From NCBI RefSeq assembly GCF_002159705.1, contig NZ_NFJD01000001.1, forward strand, positions 372,001-436,000: a stretch of 64,000 bases of DNA, read 5' to 3'. The notes beneath the pieces were generated by a model. It saw only the letters and a program-made list of their open reading frames with translations. It made no database searches and had not been told where the DNA came from. The stretch's first letter is position 1. Each line of letters opens with the position of its first letter. Position numbers and translations under genes: made by a program. Source of the stretch: Elusimicrobium sp. An273 (GTDB lineage: Bacteria; Elusimicrobiota; Elusimicrobia; Elusimicrobiales; Elusimicrobiaceae). Below are positions 35,775-43,598 of the stretch, in pieces.

Positions 35775-35814
35775 GCCCAGTTGGCGCAGCGGTAGCGCGT
35801 TCCCTTGACATGGG
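35775..35814 (+). other. attL core: truncated tRNA-Val 5' half
   Basis: Forty bases identical to 43599-43638, covering the acceptor 5' strand, D-arm and anticodon arm up to GGG after the GAC anticodon loop. The sequence then diverges and lacks the T-arm and 3' acceptor strand, so no functional tRNA is possible here. Including GATTTA upstream, the match extends to 47 of 48 bases. Confidence 0.9.
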
Positions 35815-35847
35815 GACATTCACAATCCATTTTTAACCGCTTATTAG

Positions 35848-35878
35848 TCCTCGTTCTCCGACGAGGATTTTCCTTTTT
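35848..35878 (+). terminator. terminator after the truncated tRNA-Val
   Basis: TCCTCGT / ACGAGGA 7-bp stem followed by TTTTCCTTTTT. It would end an RNA beginning at the old tRNA-Val promoter. Confidence 0.75.
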
Positions 35879-35910
35879 ATACCTCACTGACAACCACCCT
35901 CAAAATGGTC

Positions 35911-35930
35911 AAGTGTCCAAAAAGTGTCCA
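35911..35930 (+). repeat. left arm-type repeat
   Basis: A 20-base block containing two AGTGTCCA units 11 bases apart; the identical block occurs at 43429-43448 near the right end. Confidence 0.7.
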
Positions 35931-36012
35931 TTTCTGCATAAAATCGTACGTAAAATGGACTTTTGACACGCACTCCAACCTGTTTTATGGTTGGAGCGCG
36001 TGCGGTCAATTA

Positions 36013-37032
36013 TTACGCTTTACCTTGTGGCGTATTCATACAAGCAATAACTTCTTTCAGATATTCCGGGCTTAAATGAGCATAGCGGTTGGTCATACGC
36101 GGTGTAGTATGCCCTAAAATGCCTTGTAAGTTAGACATAGACCCGTTACGTACCCGAAACGTAGTAGCAAACGTATGTCGCAGGTCATGGAACGTGAGCC
36201 CCTTTAATCCGGCTTTGGCTTTAGCACGTTTAAACGCACTTTCAAATGTACTTACCTTCATAGTAAATACTTTGCCGGATGTCTTAGGACCTATTTCTTG
36301 CAGTAACGCCTTCAAATGTTCGGACATAGGCACTATACGTTTCTGATGGGTTTTGGATTGAAGGATATAAATAACTCCTAAACCCATATCCACATTAGAC
36401 CAATCAAGGTCAAAGATTTCCCTTCTTCTCATGCCGGAATGAAGGGCAAACCGTACAATTTGTTGAGCTTGTTTGTTTTTGCAATACTGGAACAATTGTG
36501 TTAATTTATCATTACCCCAATATGCCTCACGGTTATTATCTTCCGGCTTCTTAGTTACTACTACGCACGGGTTTTTACCGTTCCACAAGTCATGCTTGAT
36601 ACCATATTCTATAACAGCTCCTAACACAGCAAAATAACGGTTACATGTACTGCTTTTGAGGCCCTTGTTTTTGATTCCACCTTTGGTTAATAATTCATTA
36701 TAGAACTGCTGTAACTTTGTACTGGTTAAATCTTTCATCTTAACATTACCAAATTTATCTTTGCAGATTTTCCACATGGACTTTGCCGAACGCCCCGGAA
36801 GTTCTTTCCCGTGAAGTTCCCAATAGGCATCTGCTAGTTGTCCATACGTTACTTTTAAGGTGCGACGTTCCGGAAAGAAAACATCATCTTCTTTTTCTTT
36901 CATTAGGCGTGTAGCTACTTCCACAGCGTATTTCTTTGTGCCATGTATTTTCTTACGCCACCGCTTACCTTCACTATCACGGAAGTCAATAAGATACACT
37001 TTGCCTTTTTCAATTTCCTTCACATGCTTCAT
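36013..37032 (-). CDS. int: tyrosine recombinase / integrase
   Basis: Site-specific recombinase expected to insert and excise the element at tRNA-Val. The 339 residues have an N-terminal arm-binding domain (KVYLIDFRDSEGKRWRKK), a SAM-like core-binding domain around residues 60-150, and the catalytic domain with Arg in SGMRRREIFDLDW, the Lys region SKTHQKR, HDLRHTF, LGHTTPRMTNRYAH with the nucleophile Tyr. All catalytic residues are present, so it should be active. Its 3' end is about 200 bases from attL. An AT-rich divergent promoter region lies before it. Confidence 0.95.
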   Translation of the reverse strand: MKHVKEIEKGKVYLIDFRDSEGKRWRKKIHGTKKYAVEVATRLMKEKEDDVFFPERRTLKVTYGQLADAYWELHGKELPGRSAKSMWKICKDKFGNVKMKDLTSTKLQQFYNELLTKGGIKNKGLKSSTCNRYFAVLGAVIEYGIKHDLWNGKNPCVVVTKKPEDNNREAYWGNDKLTQLFQYCKNKQAQQIVRFALHSGMRRREIFDLDWSNVDMGLGVIYILQSKTHQKRIVPMSEHLKALLQEIGPKTSGKVFTMKVSTFESAFKRAKAKAGLKGLTFHDLRHTFATTFRVRNGSMSNLQGILGHTTPRMTNRYAHLSPEYLKEVIACMNTPQGKA

Positions 37033-37173
37033 ATCACACCCATCTACTCTTTACTTCACTTTGCTTCTCAATAATTATCAATATATACCAATATATATAA
37101 GTATAATACATAAACTATCAATAGTCAATAGCTATTTATGATTTTCAATACCCCAATGTGTTATAATATAACC
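37033..37173. promoter_or_regulatory. AT-rich divergent control region of int and the RHH gene
   Basis: About 140 bases, strongly AT-rich, with several TATA-like boxes. On the plus strand TATAAT (37162-37167) is 6 bases before the RHH start codon. An RHH repressor encoded next to it would be a natural controller of int. Confidence 0.5.
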
Positions 37174-37326
37174 ATGGAAAAACAGACCCCTAAGAAAACA
37201 AATCCAACTATTGCTTTTGTGGCTACCCCGGAAATCGTGCAAGCCCTTGAGAAACGCTCTAAAACGGAAGAACGTAGTATTTCGTGGCTCATTCGTAAGG
37301 CATTAGAAGCGTACTTGCACATTTAA
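37174..37326 (+). CDS. small ribbon-helix-helix type regulator
   Basis: 50-residue protein resembling CopG/Arc-type DNA-binding proteins: a beta strand (PTIAFVATPEIVQAL) followed by two helices (VQALEKRSKTEERS and ISWLIRKALEAYL). The ATG at 37174 is chosen because TATAAT ends 6 bases before it, giving a leaderless transcript; frames with earlier starts would place the promoter inside the gene. It lies on the strand opposite int, xis and rep, between int and xis, and probably regulates them. Confidence 0.65.
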   Translation: MEKQTPKKTNPTIAFVATPEIVQALEKRSKTEERSISWLIRKALEAYLHI

Positions 37327-37349
37327 TCACACCTGGATTGCTTTACAAC

Positions 37350-37409
37350 CTGCACAAAGGGTGTTTAGACCCTTAATTGTGAGCCAAAACAGGCCCTCTG
37401 TGCAGTTTT
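37350..37409 (+). terminator. stem-loop after the RHH gene
   Basis: CTGCACA (37350-37356) pairs with TGTGCAG (37399-37405), followed by TTTT. AAGGG and CCCT extend the stem internally. It lies between the converging RHH and xis genes. Confidence 0.55.
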
Positions 37410-37417
37410 ACTTGGCT

Positions 37418-37588
37418 TTACAGGTTATTTACCCACTCTTCTATTTCACGGACAATAAATAACAATTTACGTCCGATTTTCTTTACACACTTTGGTGGGA
37501 TAATACCCATACTTTTCCAAGTATAGACCGTTCCCGGTGTGGTTCGCAGGTACTCTGCCAATTCTTCTACAGTCATTAATTCTTCCAT
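37418..37588 (-). CDS. xis: excisionase-like helix-turn-helix protein
   Basis: 56-residue DNA-binding protein of the MerR/excisionase-like HTH_17 family: LMTVEELAEYLRTTPGTVYTW forms the HTH, and the tail IGRKLLFIVREIEEWVNN is the typical wing and helix. The start at 37588 follows GGAG at a good distance; a longer frame would overlap rep. It lies 20 bases after the rep stop, on the same strand as rep and int. Its location between rep and int suggests an excision or directionality role, though it could be only a transcription regulator. Confidence 0.78.
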   Translation of the reverse strand: MEELMTVEELAEYLRTTPGTVYTWKSMGIIPPKCVKKIGRKLLFIVREIEEWVNNL

Positions 37589-37608
37589 TTTTGCTTCTCC
37601 GTACTTAA

Positions 37609-38724
37609 TTACCCCAAAGGGGTTGAAATAAACAGCTCCACTATTGCTAGTAGTACTGGGGCAAAAAGACATGTATCTGATTCAGTTACTATCTCTTTGC
37701 GGGTTAATTCATCTAAATCCGTGTTACTTAGTGGATTTAATTCTTGTACTGCTTTCATAAACGTCTCCTTAAACACAGCCAGACAATGCACATCTTCCAA
37801 CTGTAGCTTTTCAAATCTTTGTATGAACTCTCTAGCTCTTCGCTTACCTAACTTCTTTTCTATTATCTGCCGGACATCTTCTACACCTACATATACACAA
37901 GACATCACATGCAGCATATCAGTCAGTAATGACCGTGTGTTTTCGTATTCCTTCTGGTCTAGCCACATACGAACTTTATCCAGTGCTTTGGCTTTGTCCG
38001 GTACGTGCCAGTGTTGTACGGTCTTTTCCAGATTCTTTTGCAGTACAGCTCTGACTACATTTTCCTGGGATAAGTCCTTCAAACAGCAGGATTCCACCGA
38101 CACACTACACACCTTTAATTCCCGGTCAATTTCTTTAGCAGTCTTGAGCGAACACTCCAACCGATAGAACGTACCGGGAAGATTATTGAGTATATCCTTT
38201 AATTCATCCTCATTCCGTTTATCCTGCAGTATCTCAGCCGTCTTGTTATAGAAACACACTTTGCGACGTTTTAAGGAGCCAGCAGCCATGTGCCCATCAT
38301 CTGTATAGAACGTGAACGCTTGCCTATAATGACCGCCACGATGTTGTTCTTGTAAGCAAGACCACATTGTTTGACTACTAAACGGCAAATAACACACCTT
38401 GGCATAATCAATCCGGTACACATGAGCATAAAACAGGATAGCCGGACAGGTTAACACGTGAGCTTTGTTCAGTAACGTATTTAGCCGAAGCAGGACTTGT
38501 GGTATATCACTGGGAACTATTTCATACAAGTTTTGTCCACACCATACCTTACTTGGACTGAACTCTATCTTTAACCTTTCATCCGGCAGCAGCTCTAATG
38601 CAGGGAAGTAGTCCTTCTGTTTCCGTAAATACTTCCAATTAGCTTCAATATCATCCACACATGCCTTGGAACTTAACTCAAACTCTGCATGCGGTTGCAG
38701 TAATAAACCGACGGTATTAATCAT
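37609..38724 (-). CDS. rep: replication initiator, Phage_CRI / gene II-like
   Basis: 371-residue protein that most resembles the phage/plasmid rolling-circle initiators of the gene II/X group: start MINTVGLLLQP, a HVYRIDYAKVCYLP strand (RxD), then GHMAAGSLKRRKVCFYNKTAEI and FYRLECSL (RxE), matching the family order of an RxD strand, a late YxK and an RxE strand. The start at 38724 is preferred because it begins at the family's usual N-terminus; an upstream TTG would add 17 residues. Identification is by motif only. Together with the cruciform at 39354 it suggests a replicating episome stage. Confidence 0.6.
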   Translation of the reverse strand: MINTVGLLLQPHAEFELSSKACVDDIEANWKYLRKQKDYFPALELLPDERLKIEFSPSKVWCGQNLYEIVPSDIPQVLLRLNTLLNKAHVLTCPAILFYAHVYRIDYAKVCYLPFSSQTMWSCLQEQHRGGHYRQAFTFYTDDGHMAAGSLKRRKVCFYNKTAEILQDKRNEDELKDILNNLPGTFYRLECSLKTAKEIDRELKVCSVSVESCCLKDLSQENVVRAVLQKNLEKTVQHWHVPDKAKALDKVRMWLDQKEYENTRSLLTDMLHVMSCVYVGVEDVRQIIEKKLGKRRAREFIQRFEKLQLEDVHCLAVFKETFMKAVQELNPLSNTDLDELTRKEIVTESDTCLFAPVLLAIVELFISTPLG

Positions 38725-38781
38725 AACTTGCCTACTTTTTACAGCTTTAACTGTTCTTAACTTCCCTACTATCAATCTATC

Positions 38782-38852
38782 TGTTCTATTTTTGTTGCCA
38801 ATCAGTATTTCTGTTTAGACCTTTCTATATACAACCTATGTGTTCTATTTTT
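38782..38852. repeat. pair of 12-base direct repeats before rep
   Basis: TGTTCTATTTTT occurs twice, 59 bases apart, in the upstream region of rep. They could be initiator or repressor binding sites. Confidence 0.5.
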
Positions 38853-39353
38853 AGGCAGGTTAAGCTCTGTGCCGTCGTAGAAAGCTCAATCAGCATGAAG
38901 TGATGTAAGCCTGTCAGACACTGTAAATACGCCCACTTTCGCCAACTTTGCTGCAAAAATTGATTATTGAGATACAGAAACACCTAACAAACCAGGTGTC
39001 TTATGCGTGATGACAGTATTTGGAAATTGCTAATTCCCAGGGGAATTTTGAGCATATATTACAGACCGATTGACCTGTATTGATGATGAAGCTAAAAAGA
39101 CGTGTAAAGTAACCTAGTGAACAAACTAACTACTAAGACACTTACACATTAACCCAATGAACCCGTATGATTGCTTATGGTTTTAATGAGGTAAGAAAGA
39201 CTGTGAAGATACACATTAATAACCCATACCCTATTAATCATAAATCAGTGTAAAGAGTACATAGCTACTAATGAACACATACCAACACAACAGTACGTAA
39301 CAGATGGATTCAGTATTAATAGTATGTGTAATGACTAACACTAATAATACTAT

Positions 39354-39452
39354 TGTGGCAGGAGAGGTGCGAGAGCGCGAACGGTGCGAACAAACCGTGC
39401 CGCCGATTAGGTGCGAGCGTGAGCGAACACCGTAGAGGCGGCACCTGCCACA
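39354..39452. other. cruciform / candidate replication origin
   Basis: A 99-base block closed by a perfect 9-bp stem TGTGGCAGG / CCTGCCACA. Inside are ACGGT / ACCGT (39381-39398), GCCGCC / GGCGGC (39399-39442) enclosing GGTG / CACC (39410-39431). GGTGCGA occurs three times (39366, 39383, 39410). It is GC-rich within an AT-rich region. Such hairpin clusters fit a rolling-circle double-strand or single-strand origin, but a structured RNA is also possible. Confidence 0.6.
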
Positions 39453-39533
39453 GATACAAGGCATATGTTCTACCGGATTTATCCGTGCGGAATTGTTAGA
39501 CAGCATACTTTGCATAGTTTGCTTAAAATTGCT

Positions 39534-39563
39534 TGTTTGCAAATAATCCGTATTTGTTATAAT
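39534..39563 (+). promoter_or_regulatory. promoter of the restriction-modification gene
   Basis: TTGTTT (39534-39539) and TATAAT (39558-39563) with 18 bases between; GGGAGA lies before the ATG at 39603. Confidence 0.6.
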
Positions 39564-39602
39564 AACCACAAGAGCTTTTAACGTCTGTTTGGGAGAACGT
39601 TT

Positions 39603-42600
39603 ATGCAAAAATACAAGGAACTGTTGCGTGTTCTAGGTTTTCAACCGAAAGAAAACGCCGTTGATGTGTATGCAAAAACGTACCCTAACCACCGATACGT
39701 AATAGAGGTGGACTTCCAGAAAGAACAAATCAATTACGGTCCTCTTATCAAAAGCGAATCCAAAACCACACAAAATTTCTCTCAAGCGGAAAACTGGGTC
39801 GTGTTGGAGTGTGTAGACCGTCTTTTGACCAAAGGATATGCTCCAGACCGTCTCATATTAGAAAAGACATGGCCTGCCGGACATGGTACTTCTGGTCGTC
39901 TTGATGTGTGCGTGCTTCGGGAAAAAGATGATTCAGAATACCTACTCATTGAATGTAAAACCTACGGCAAGGAATTTGATAAAGCAGTTGCCAAGATGAA
40001 TAAAGACGGTGACCAACTATTTACCTACTTCAAATTTAGCAACAAAGCTGATGTGATTATGCTTTACACCTCTGAACTGCAAGGCAAGAAGGTTGTTTAT
40101 AAAAATGAGATTGTAAAGATAGAAGATGACTACAGAGCCGGAGACGTAAAGGATTTCTACGAAAAGTGGAACAAATTGACCAAAGATAATGGTATTTTTG
40201 AATCATGGGTCAGTCCGTATTGCTTTGCAAATAAGGCATTGATAAAAAGTCAGTTAAAGCCAATCAATCAGGAAGATTCCAGTTTTATCTTCAATCGTTT
40301 TCTTGAAATTTTACGTCATAACGTTGTGTCGGACAAAGGAAACGCTTTTAATAAGATTTTCACGCTGTTTTTGTGTAAAGTATATGATGAAACTTCTAAA
40401 GAAGATGACGAGGAATTGGAATTTCAGTGGAAAGAAGGGGTAGACGACCATGTGTCCTTTCAGCTCCGTTTAACCGACCTTTACAAGAATGGTATGAAGG
40501 TTTTCCTTTCTCGTACTGTTAGTGATTTTGATGAATCTGAATTTGATAACAAATACAAACATTTATCCCAAGAAACCAAAGCCGAGCTACTGAAAGAAAT
40601 CAATACGCTCCGTTTGGAAAAGAACAACGAATTTGCCATTAAAGAAGTATACGACCATGATTCTTTTGTTGAAAATGCCAAAATTGTTAAAGAAGTGGTA
40701 GAACTGTTGCAGGGATACAAAATACGTTACAATAAACGGCAACAATACCTGTCTGACTTCTTTGAACTTCTACTCACTACAGGTCTGAAACAAGAAGCCG
40801 GCCAGTTCTTTACGCCTGTTCCCGTGGCCCAGTTTATCATTAAGAGTTTACCGCTGGAAGACATGATTGACAAAACGCTCTCATCCAAGACCGGAGACCT
40901 GCTGCCGTATATGATTGACTACGCAGCCGGAAGTGGCCACTTCATTACGGAGTACATGCACGAGGTACAGGATATTATCAACAAGAAAATCCCCAATAAG
41001 TACATAGAACGTACTAAAAAACAGTTGAACTACTGGCAAAATGCTAATTACGAGTGGGCCACTGATTATGTGTACGGAATAGAAAAGGATTACCGCCTTG
41101 TAAAAGTGGGTAAAGTAGGATGTTACTTGCACGGAGACGGCCTTGCTAATGTGATTTTAAGCGACGGGTTAGGAAACTTTGCAAATACCAAAGATTACAA
41201 AGGGAAACTACATAAAGAGCAAAACGATAAGCAGCAAGATAACCAACAATTTGATATTTTGCTGAGTAATCCCCCGTATTCTGTGGCTGCCTTCCGGCAA
41301 ACCACACGGGATTACTACACTGAAAAAGATTTTGACCTCTACCAGTACCTGACCGATAACAGCTCTGAAATTGAATGTTTATTTGTGGAGAGGATGAAGC
41401 AGCTGTTAAAAGACGGTGGGCTGGCCGGAATCATCTTACCCAGTTCTATTTTAACCAACACAGGTATTTACACCAAAACACGTGAATTGCTTTTGAAGTA
41501 CTTTGAATTTGTAGCCATTACCGAACTGGGTTCTAATACCTTTATGGCTACGGGAACAAATACCGTGGTACTGTTCTTACGCCGTCGGAATAATTACGAA
41601 TATGTGAACTTGCAAAAATCTGTAGACAAGTTTTTTAATACACATACAGACGGCAGCATTAATGGCATAGAACATCCTGTCAGTCAGTATGTTAGCCGCG
41701 TGTGGGAAGGGCTAACCTTTGATGATTATCTTACCTTGCTAGACAAAAACCCGAACGAAAAAGTACAGAAACACGACCTGTACCGGGAATACACCCAAAA
41801 ATTGACCACCAAAAAAGAACAAGAATTTTGGAGCAAGGTCCTTGCGTTGGAAAAAGAAAAGCTGTTTTACTTCGTTTTGGCTTACCCGCAAAAGCTCGTA
41901 ATTGTACGAACCGGGGAAAAAGAAGCAGAAAAACAGTTTTTAGGTTATGAGTTTTCTCATGCAAGAGGCAGGGAAGGTATTCATGCTATACAACGTGGTA
42001 AAACCATAGAAGAATGTACCCGTTTATTTGACCTACATTCTTTTGACAACCCACAAAAAGCCAGTACCTACATTTATAAAGCATTTCAAAAGGATTTAAA
42101 CGTTCCTATTGACGATACCCTCAAAGAGAATGTGTCCCGCCTTGACTTATTGGACATGATGACCTTTGACCGGGCCGACTTTGAGAAGATTATCAACACC
42201 AAGATTAAAAAAAAACACATTCCAAGTAAATATACACAAATAAAAGTTGGGAATCTTTTGTTGCCTCTTTCTAAAAAATATACAATTGTGGCTAAAAAGG
42301 ATATTCAAGAAGTTGGTAAGTATCCCGTCATAACACAAGATGAGGATTTTATTAGTGGTTATTGTGATTTGGCACATCCTGTAGACGAACTTCCTATCAT
42401 TATTTTTGGAGACCACACCTGTCGTGTTAAATATATGGAACATCCCTTTATGCGTGGGGGAGATGGCACGAAGTTACTCAAAATAAATGAAAGGATTTCT
42501 CTTCCCAAATACGTGTACTATGTTTTGCAGCATTTGATTATTCCTCAAGGATATCAAAGGCACTATACCATTTTGAAAGATTCAAAAATTCCTCTGCCGC

Positions 42601-43244
42601 CTTTGGAAATACAGCAGAAAATTGTAGATGAAATAGAAAAAATAGAACAATATGCACATGCCATGTTACAGGACATGACTCGCTTACAACAGGAAATTAA
42701 CGCTAAAGTTAGCGATATAGTTGCTCCGTTGTTGCCGTTGGATTCTGTTTGTAAGGATATCTTTGCCGGAGGAGACCTGCCAGAAGGGAATTGGAGTAAA
42801 ATCTGTACTGATGAATATACGGTTCCCATTTATTCTAATGGCATAGCGGAAAAATCCTTATACGGTTATACCAACATAAAAAAAGTAGAAGAAGATGCAT
42901 TATCAATTTCTGCTAGAGGAACCATTGGCTTTACAGCCATACGCAAGGCTCCATTTTATCCTATTGTTCGTTTAATAATTGCAATTCCTAACAAAACAAT
43001 TATTTCCCTTAAATACTTGTGGCTAGTTTCCAAGTCATTAACTATGCCCCAAGCCGGAAAAACTATTCCACAGTTGACAGTTCCTATGGTTAAAAAAATC
43101 AAACTTCCTGTTCCTTCTCTACAAGAACAACAAAAAGTTGTTGCGGAAATTGAAAAACTAGAACAGCAGATTGAAAAGGCTCAGTCAGCTATAACCCAAT
43201 CAGAACAACAAAAACAGGCTATCTTAGATAAGTACCTCAAATAA
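39603..43244 (+). CDS. single-chain restriction-modification enzyme (nuclease, methylase and two specificity domains)
   Basis: Fused restriction-modification protein of 1213 residues, best described as Type IIG-like with Type I-derived parts. The N-terminal HSDR_N-type nuclease has Asp101 in GRLDVC and Glu117/Lys119 in LIECKTYG. A helical linker leads to an N6-adenine methylase with GQFFTP (about 400), DYAAGSGHF (about 439-447) and NPPY (about 555-558). Two HsdS-like target recognition domains follow, each ending in a PLPPLEIQQKIVDEIEKIE or PVPSLQEQQKVVAEIEKLE conserved helix. So cutting, methylation and site choice are in one polypeptide. It has its own promoter and GGGAGA ribosome site. It is the cargo of the element. 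Confidence 0.92.
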   Translation: MQKYKELLRVLGFQPKENAVDVYAKTYPNHRYVIEVDFQKEQINYGPLIKSESKTTQNFSQAENWVVLECVDRLLTKGYAPDRLILEKTWPAGHGTSGRLDVCVLREKDDSEYLLIECKTYGKEFDKAVAKMNKDGDQLFTYFKFSNKADVIMLYTSELQGKKVVYKNEIVKIEDDYRAGDVKDFYEKWNKLTKDNGIFESWVSPYCFANKALIKSQLKPINQEDSSFIFNRFLEILRHNVVSDKGNAFNKIFTLFLCKVYDETSKEDDEELEFQWKEGVDDHVSFQLRLTDLYKNGMKVFLSRTVSDFDESEFDNKYKHLSQETKAELLKEINTLRLEKNNEFAIKEVYDHDSFVENAKIVKEVVELLQGYKIRYNKRQQYLSDFFELLLTTGLKQEAGQFFTPVPVAQFIIKSLPLEDMIDKTLSSKTGDLLPYMIDYAAGSGHFITEYMHEVQDIINKKIPNKYIERTKKQLNYWQNANYEWATDYVYGIEKDYRLVKVGKVGCYLHGDGLANVILSDGLGNFANTKDYKGKLHKEQNDKQQDNQQFDILLSNPPYSVAAFRQTTRDYYTEKDFDLYQYLTDNSSEIECLFVERMKQLLKDGGLAGIILPSSILTNTGIYTKTRELLLKYFEFVAITELGSNTFMATGTNTVVLFLRRRNNYEYVNLQKSVDKFFNTHTDGSINGIEHPVSQYVSRVWEGLTFDDYLTLLDKNPNEKVQKHDLYREYTQKLTTKKEQEFWSKVLALEKEKLFYFVLAYPQKLVIVRTGEKEAEKQFLGYEFSHARGREGIHAIQRGKTIEECTRLFDLHSFDNPQKASTYIYKAFQKDLNVPIDDTLKENVSRLDLLDMMTFDRADFEKIINTKIKKKHIPSKYTQIKVGNLLLPLSKKYTIVAKKDIQEVGKYPVITQDEDFISGYCDLAHPVDELPIIIFGDHTCRVKYMEHPFMRGGDGTKLLKINERISLPKYVYYVLQHLIIPQGYQRHYTILKDSKIPLPPLEIQQKIVDEIEKIEQYAHAMLQDMTRLQQEINAKVSDIVAPLLPLDSVCKDIFAGGDLPEGNWSKICTDEYTVPIYSNGIAEKSLYGYTNIKKVEEDALSISARGTIGFTAIRKAPFYPIVRLIIAIPNKTIISLKYLWLVSKSLTMPQAGKTIPQLTVPMVKKIKLPVPSLQEQQKVVAEIEKLEQQIEKAQSAITQSEQQKQAILDKYLK

Positions 43245-43288
43245 CCTATCATACCCTGTCTTACTTTATCTTTTCCAAACCATACCCT

Positions 43289-43327
43289 ATGCTGTACGCA
43301 AACGGTCGTTTTGTTTGCGTACAGCAT
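43289..43327. repeat. perfect 15-bp inverted repeat
   Basis: ATGCTGTACGCAAAC and GTTTGCGTACAGCAT around a 9-base loop, 45 bases after the restriction-modification gene. There is no T-run after it on the plus strand, so a simple intrinsic terminator is not fully supported. Confidence 0.7.
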
Positions 43328-43428
43328 AAAGCAAACTCCAATTCGGCGAAAAAGTCCTATATTTTTACAGTATGGCAAGATGTCCACAATTTTCCCGACG
43401 TAATGTGTTAAACATGGACCGCAAAGCG

Positions 43429-43448
43429 AAGTGTCCAAAAAGTGTCCA
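43429..43448 (+). repeat. right arm-type repeat
   Basis: 20 bases identical to 35911-35930, with two AGTGTCCA units. Likely integrase arm-binding site. Confidence 0.7.
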
Positions 43449-43578
43449 AAATACATCCCAAATGGTTCAATTTGGTTCAACTTCATTTAAAATAAACACC
43501 CTACAAAGTTAATGCTAAGACTCAACCCAAAAGCCTAATTTCTCAGACGTAAAACTTTTCTTATCGTGCTAGATTTGG

Positions 43579-43584
43579 TATAAT
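43579..43584 (+). promoter_or_regulatory. element-borne -10 box of tRNA-Val
   Basis: TATAAT 14 bases before the tRNA 5' end; the -35 is weak (TTCTTA-like). This sequence differs from the original chromosomal promoter left at 35723-35750. Confidence 0.6.
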
Positions 43585-43598
43585 AATTTTAGATTTAC

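Larger units (their letters stand above)
35671..36012. other. left end of the integrated element
   Basis: 342 bases between dnaE and the integrase gene. In order: old tRNA-Val promoter, tRNA-Val 5' half, a terminator hairpin (35848-35878), a tandem GTGTCCA repeat pair (35911-35930) and a stem CTCCAACC / GGTTGGAG (about 35972-35996), which may terminate the integrase transcript. No coding sequence is seen. Confidence 0.75.
38725..39602. other. noncoding control and origin region of the element
   Basis: 878 bases between rep and the restriction-modification gene. It holds a 12-base direct repeat TGTTCTATTTTT (38782-38793 and 38841-38852), a small hairpin ACACCT / AGGTGT near 38980, a palindrome AATTCCC / GGGAATT near 39030, and the large cruciform at 39354-39452. 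A 124-codon minus-strand frame across 39234-39608 looks spurious. Confidence 0.7.
35775..43598. mobile_element. integrated rep-xis-int element in tRNA-Val, carrying a restriction-modification gene
   Basis: About 7.8 kb bounded by 40-base direct repeats of the tRNA-Val 5' half. It is visibly richer in A and T than the flanks and holds a tyrosine integrase, HTH/excisionase-like protein, replication initiator, RHH protein and a single-chain restriction-modification enzyme. The rep-xis-int order recalls integrative elements of the pSAM2 kind, although no transfer genes are present. Identical tandem GTGTCCA motifs lie inside both ends, as expected for integrase arm sites. Confidence 0.88.
43245..43598. 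other. right end of the integrated element
   Basis: 354 bases with no gene. They contain a perfect 15-bp inverted repeat (43289-43327), the right tandem GTGTCCA repeat (43429-43448), another TGTCCA at 43381, and the promoter that now drives tRNA-Val. Confidence 0.75.

Noticed and set aside
39354-39452. CRISPR-like array
   Set aside because: GGTGCGA copies are too short and unevenly spaced, with no spacers or cas genes; hairpin structure explains them better.
39234-39608. 124-codon minus-strand frame in the element's noncoding region
   Set aside because: No ribosome site, low-complexity composition, runs across the cruciform and the promoter of the restriction-modification gene.
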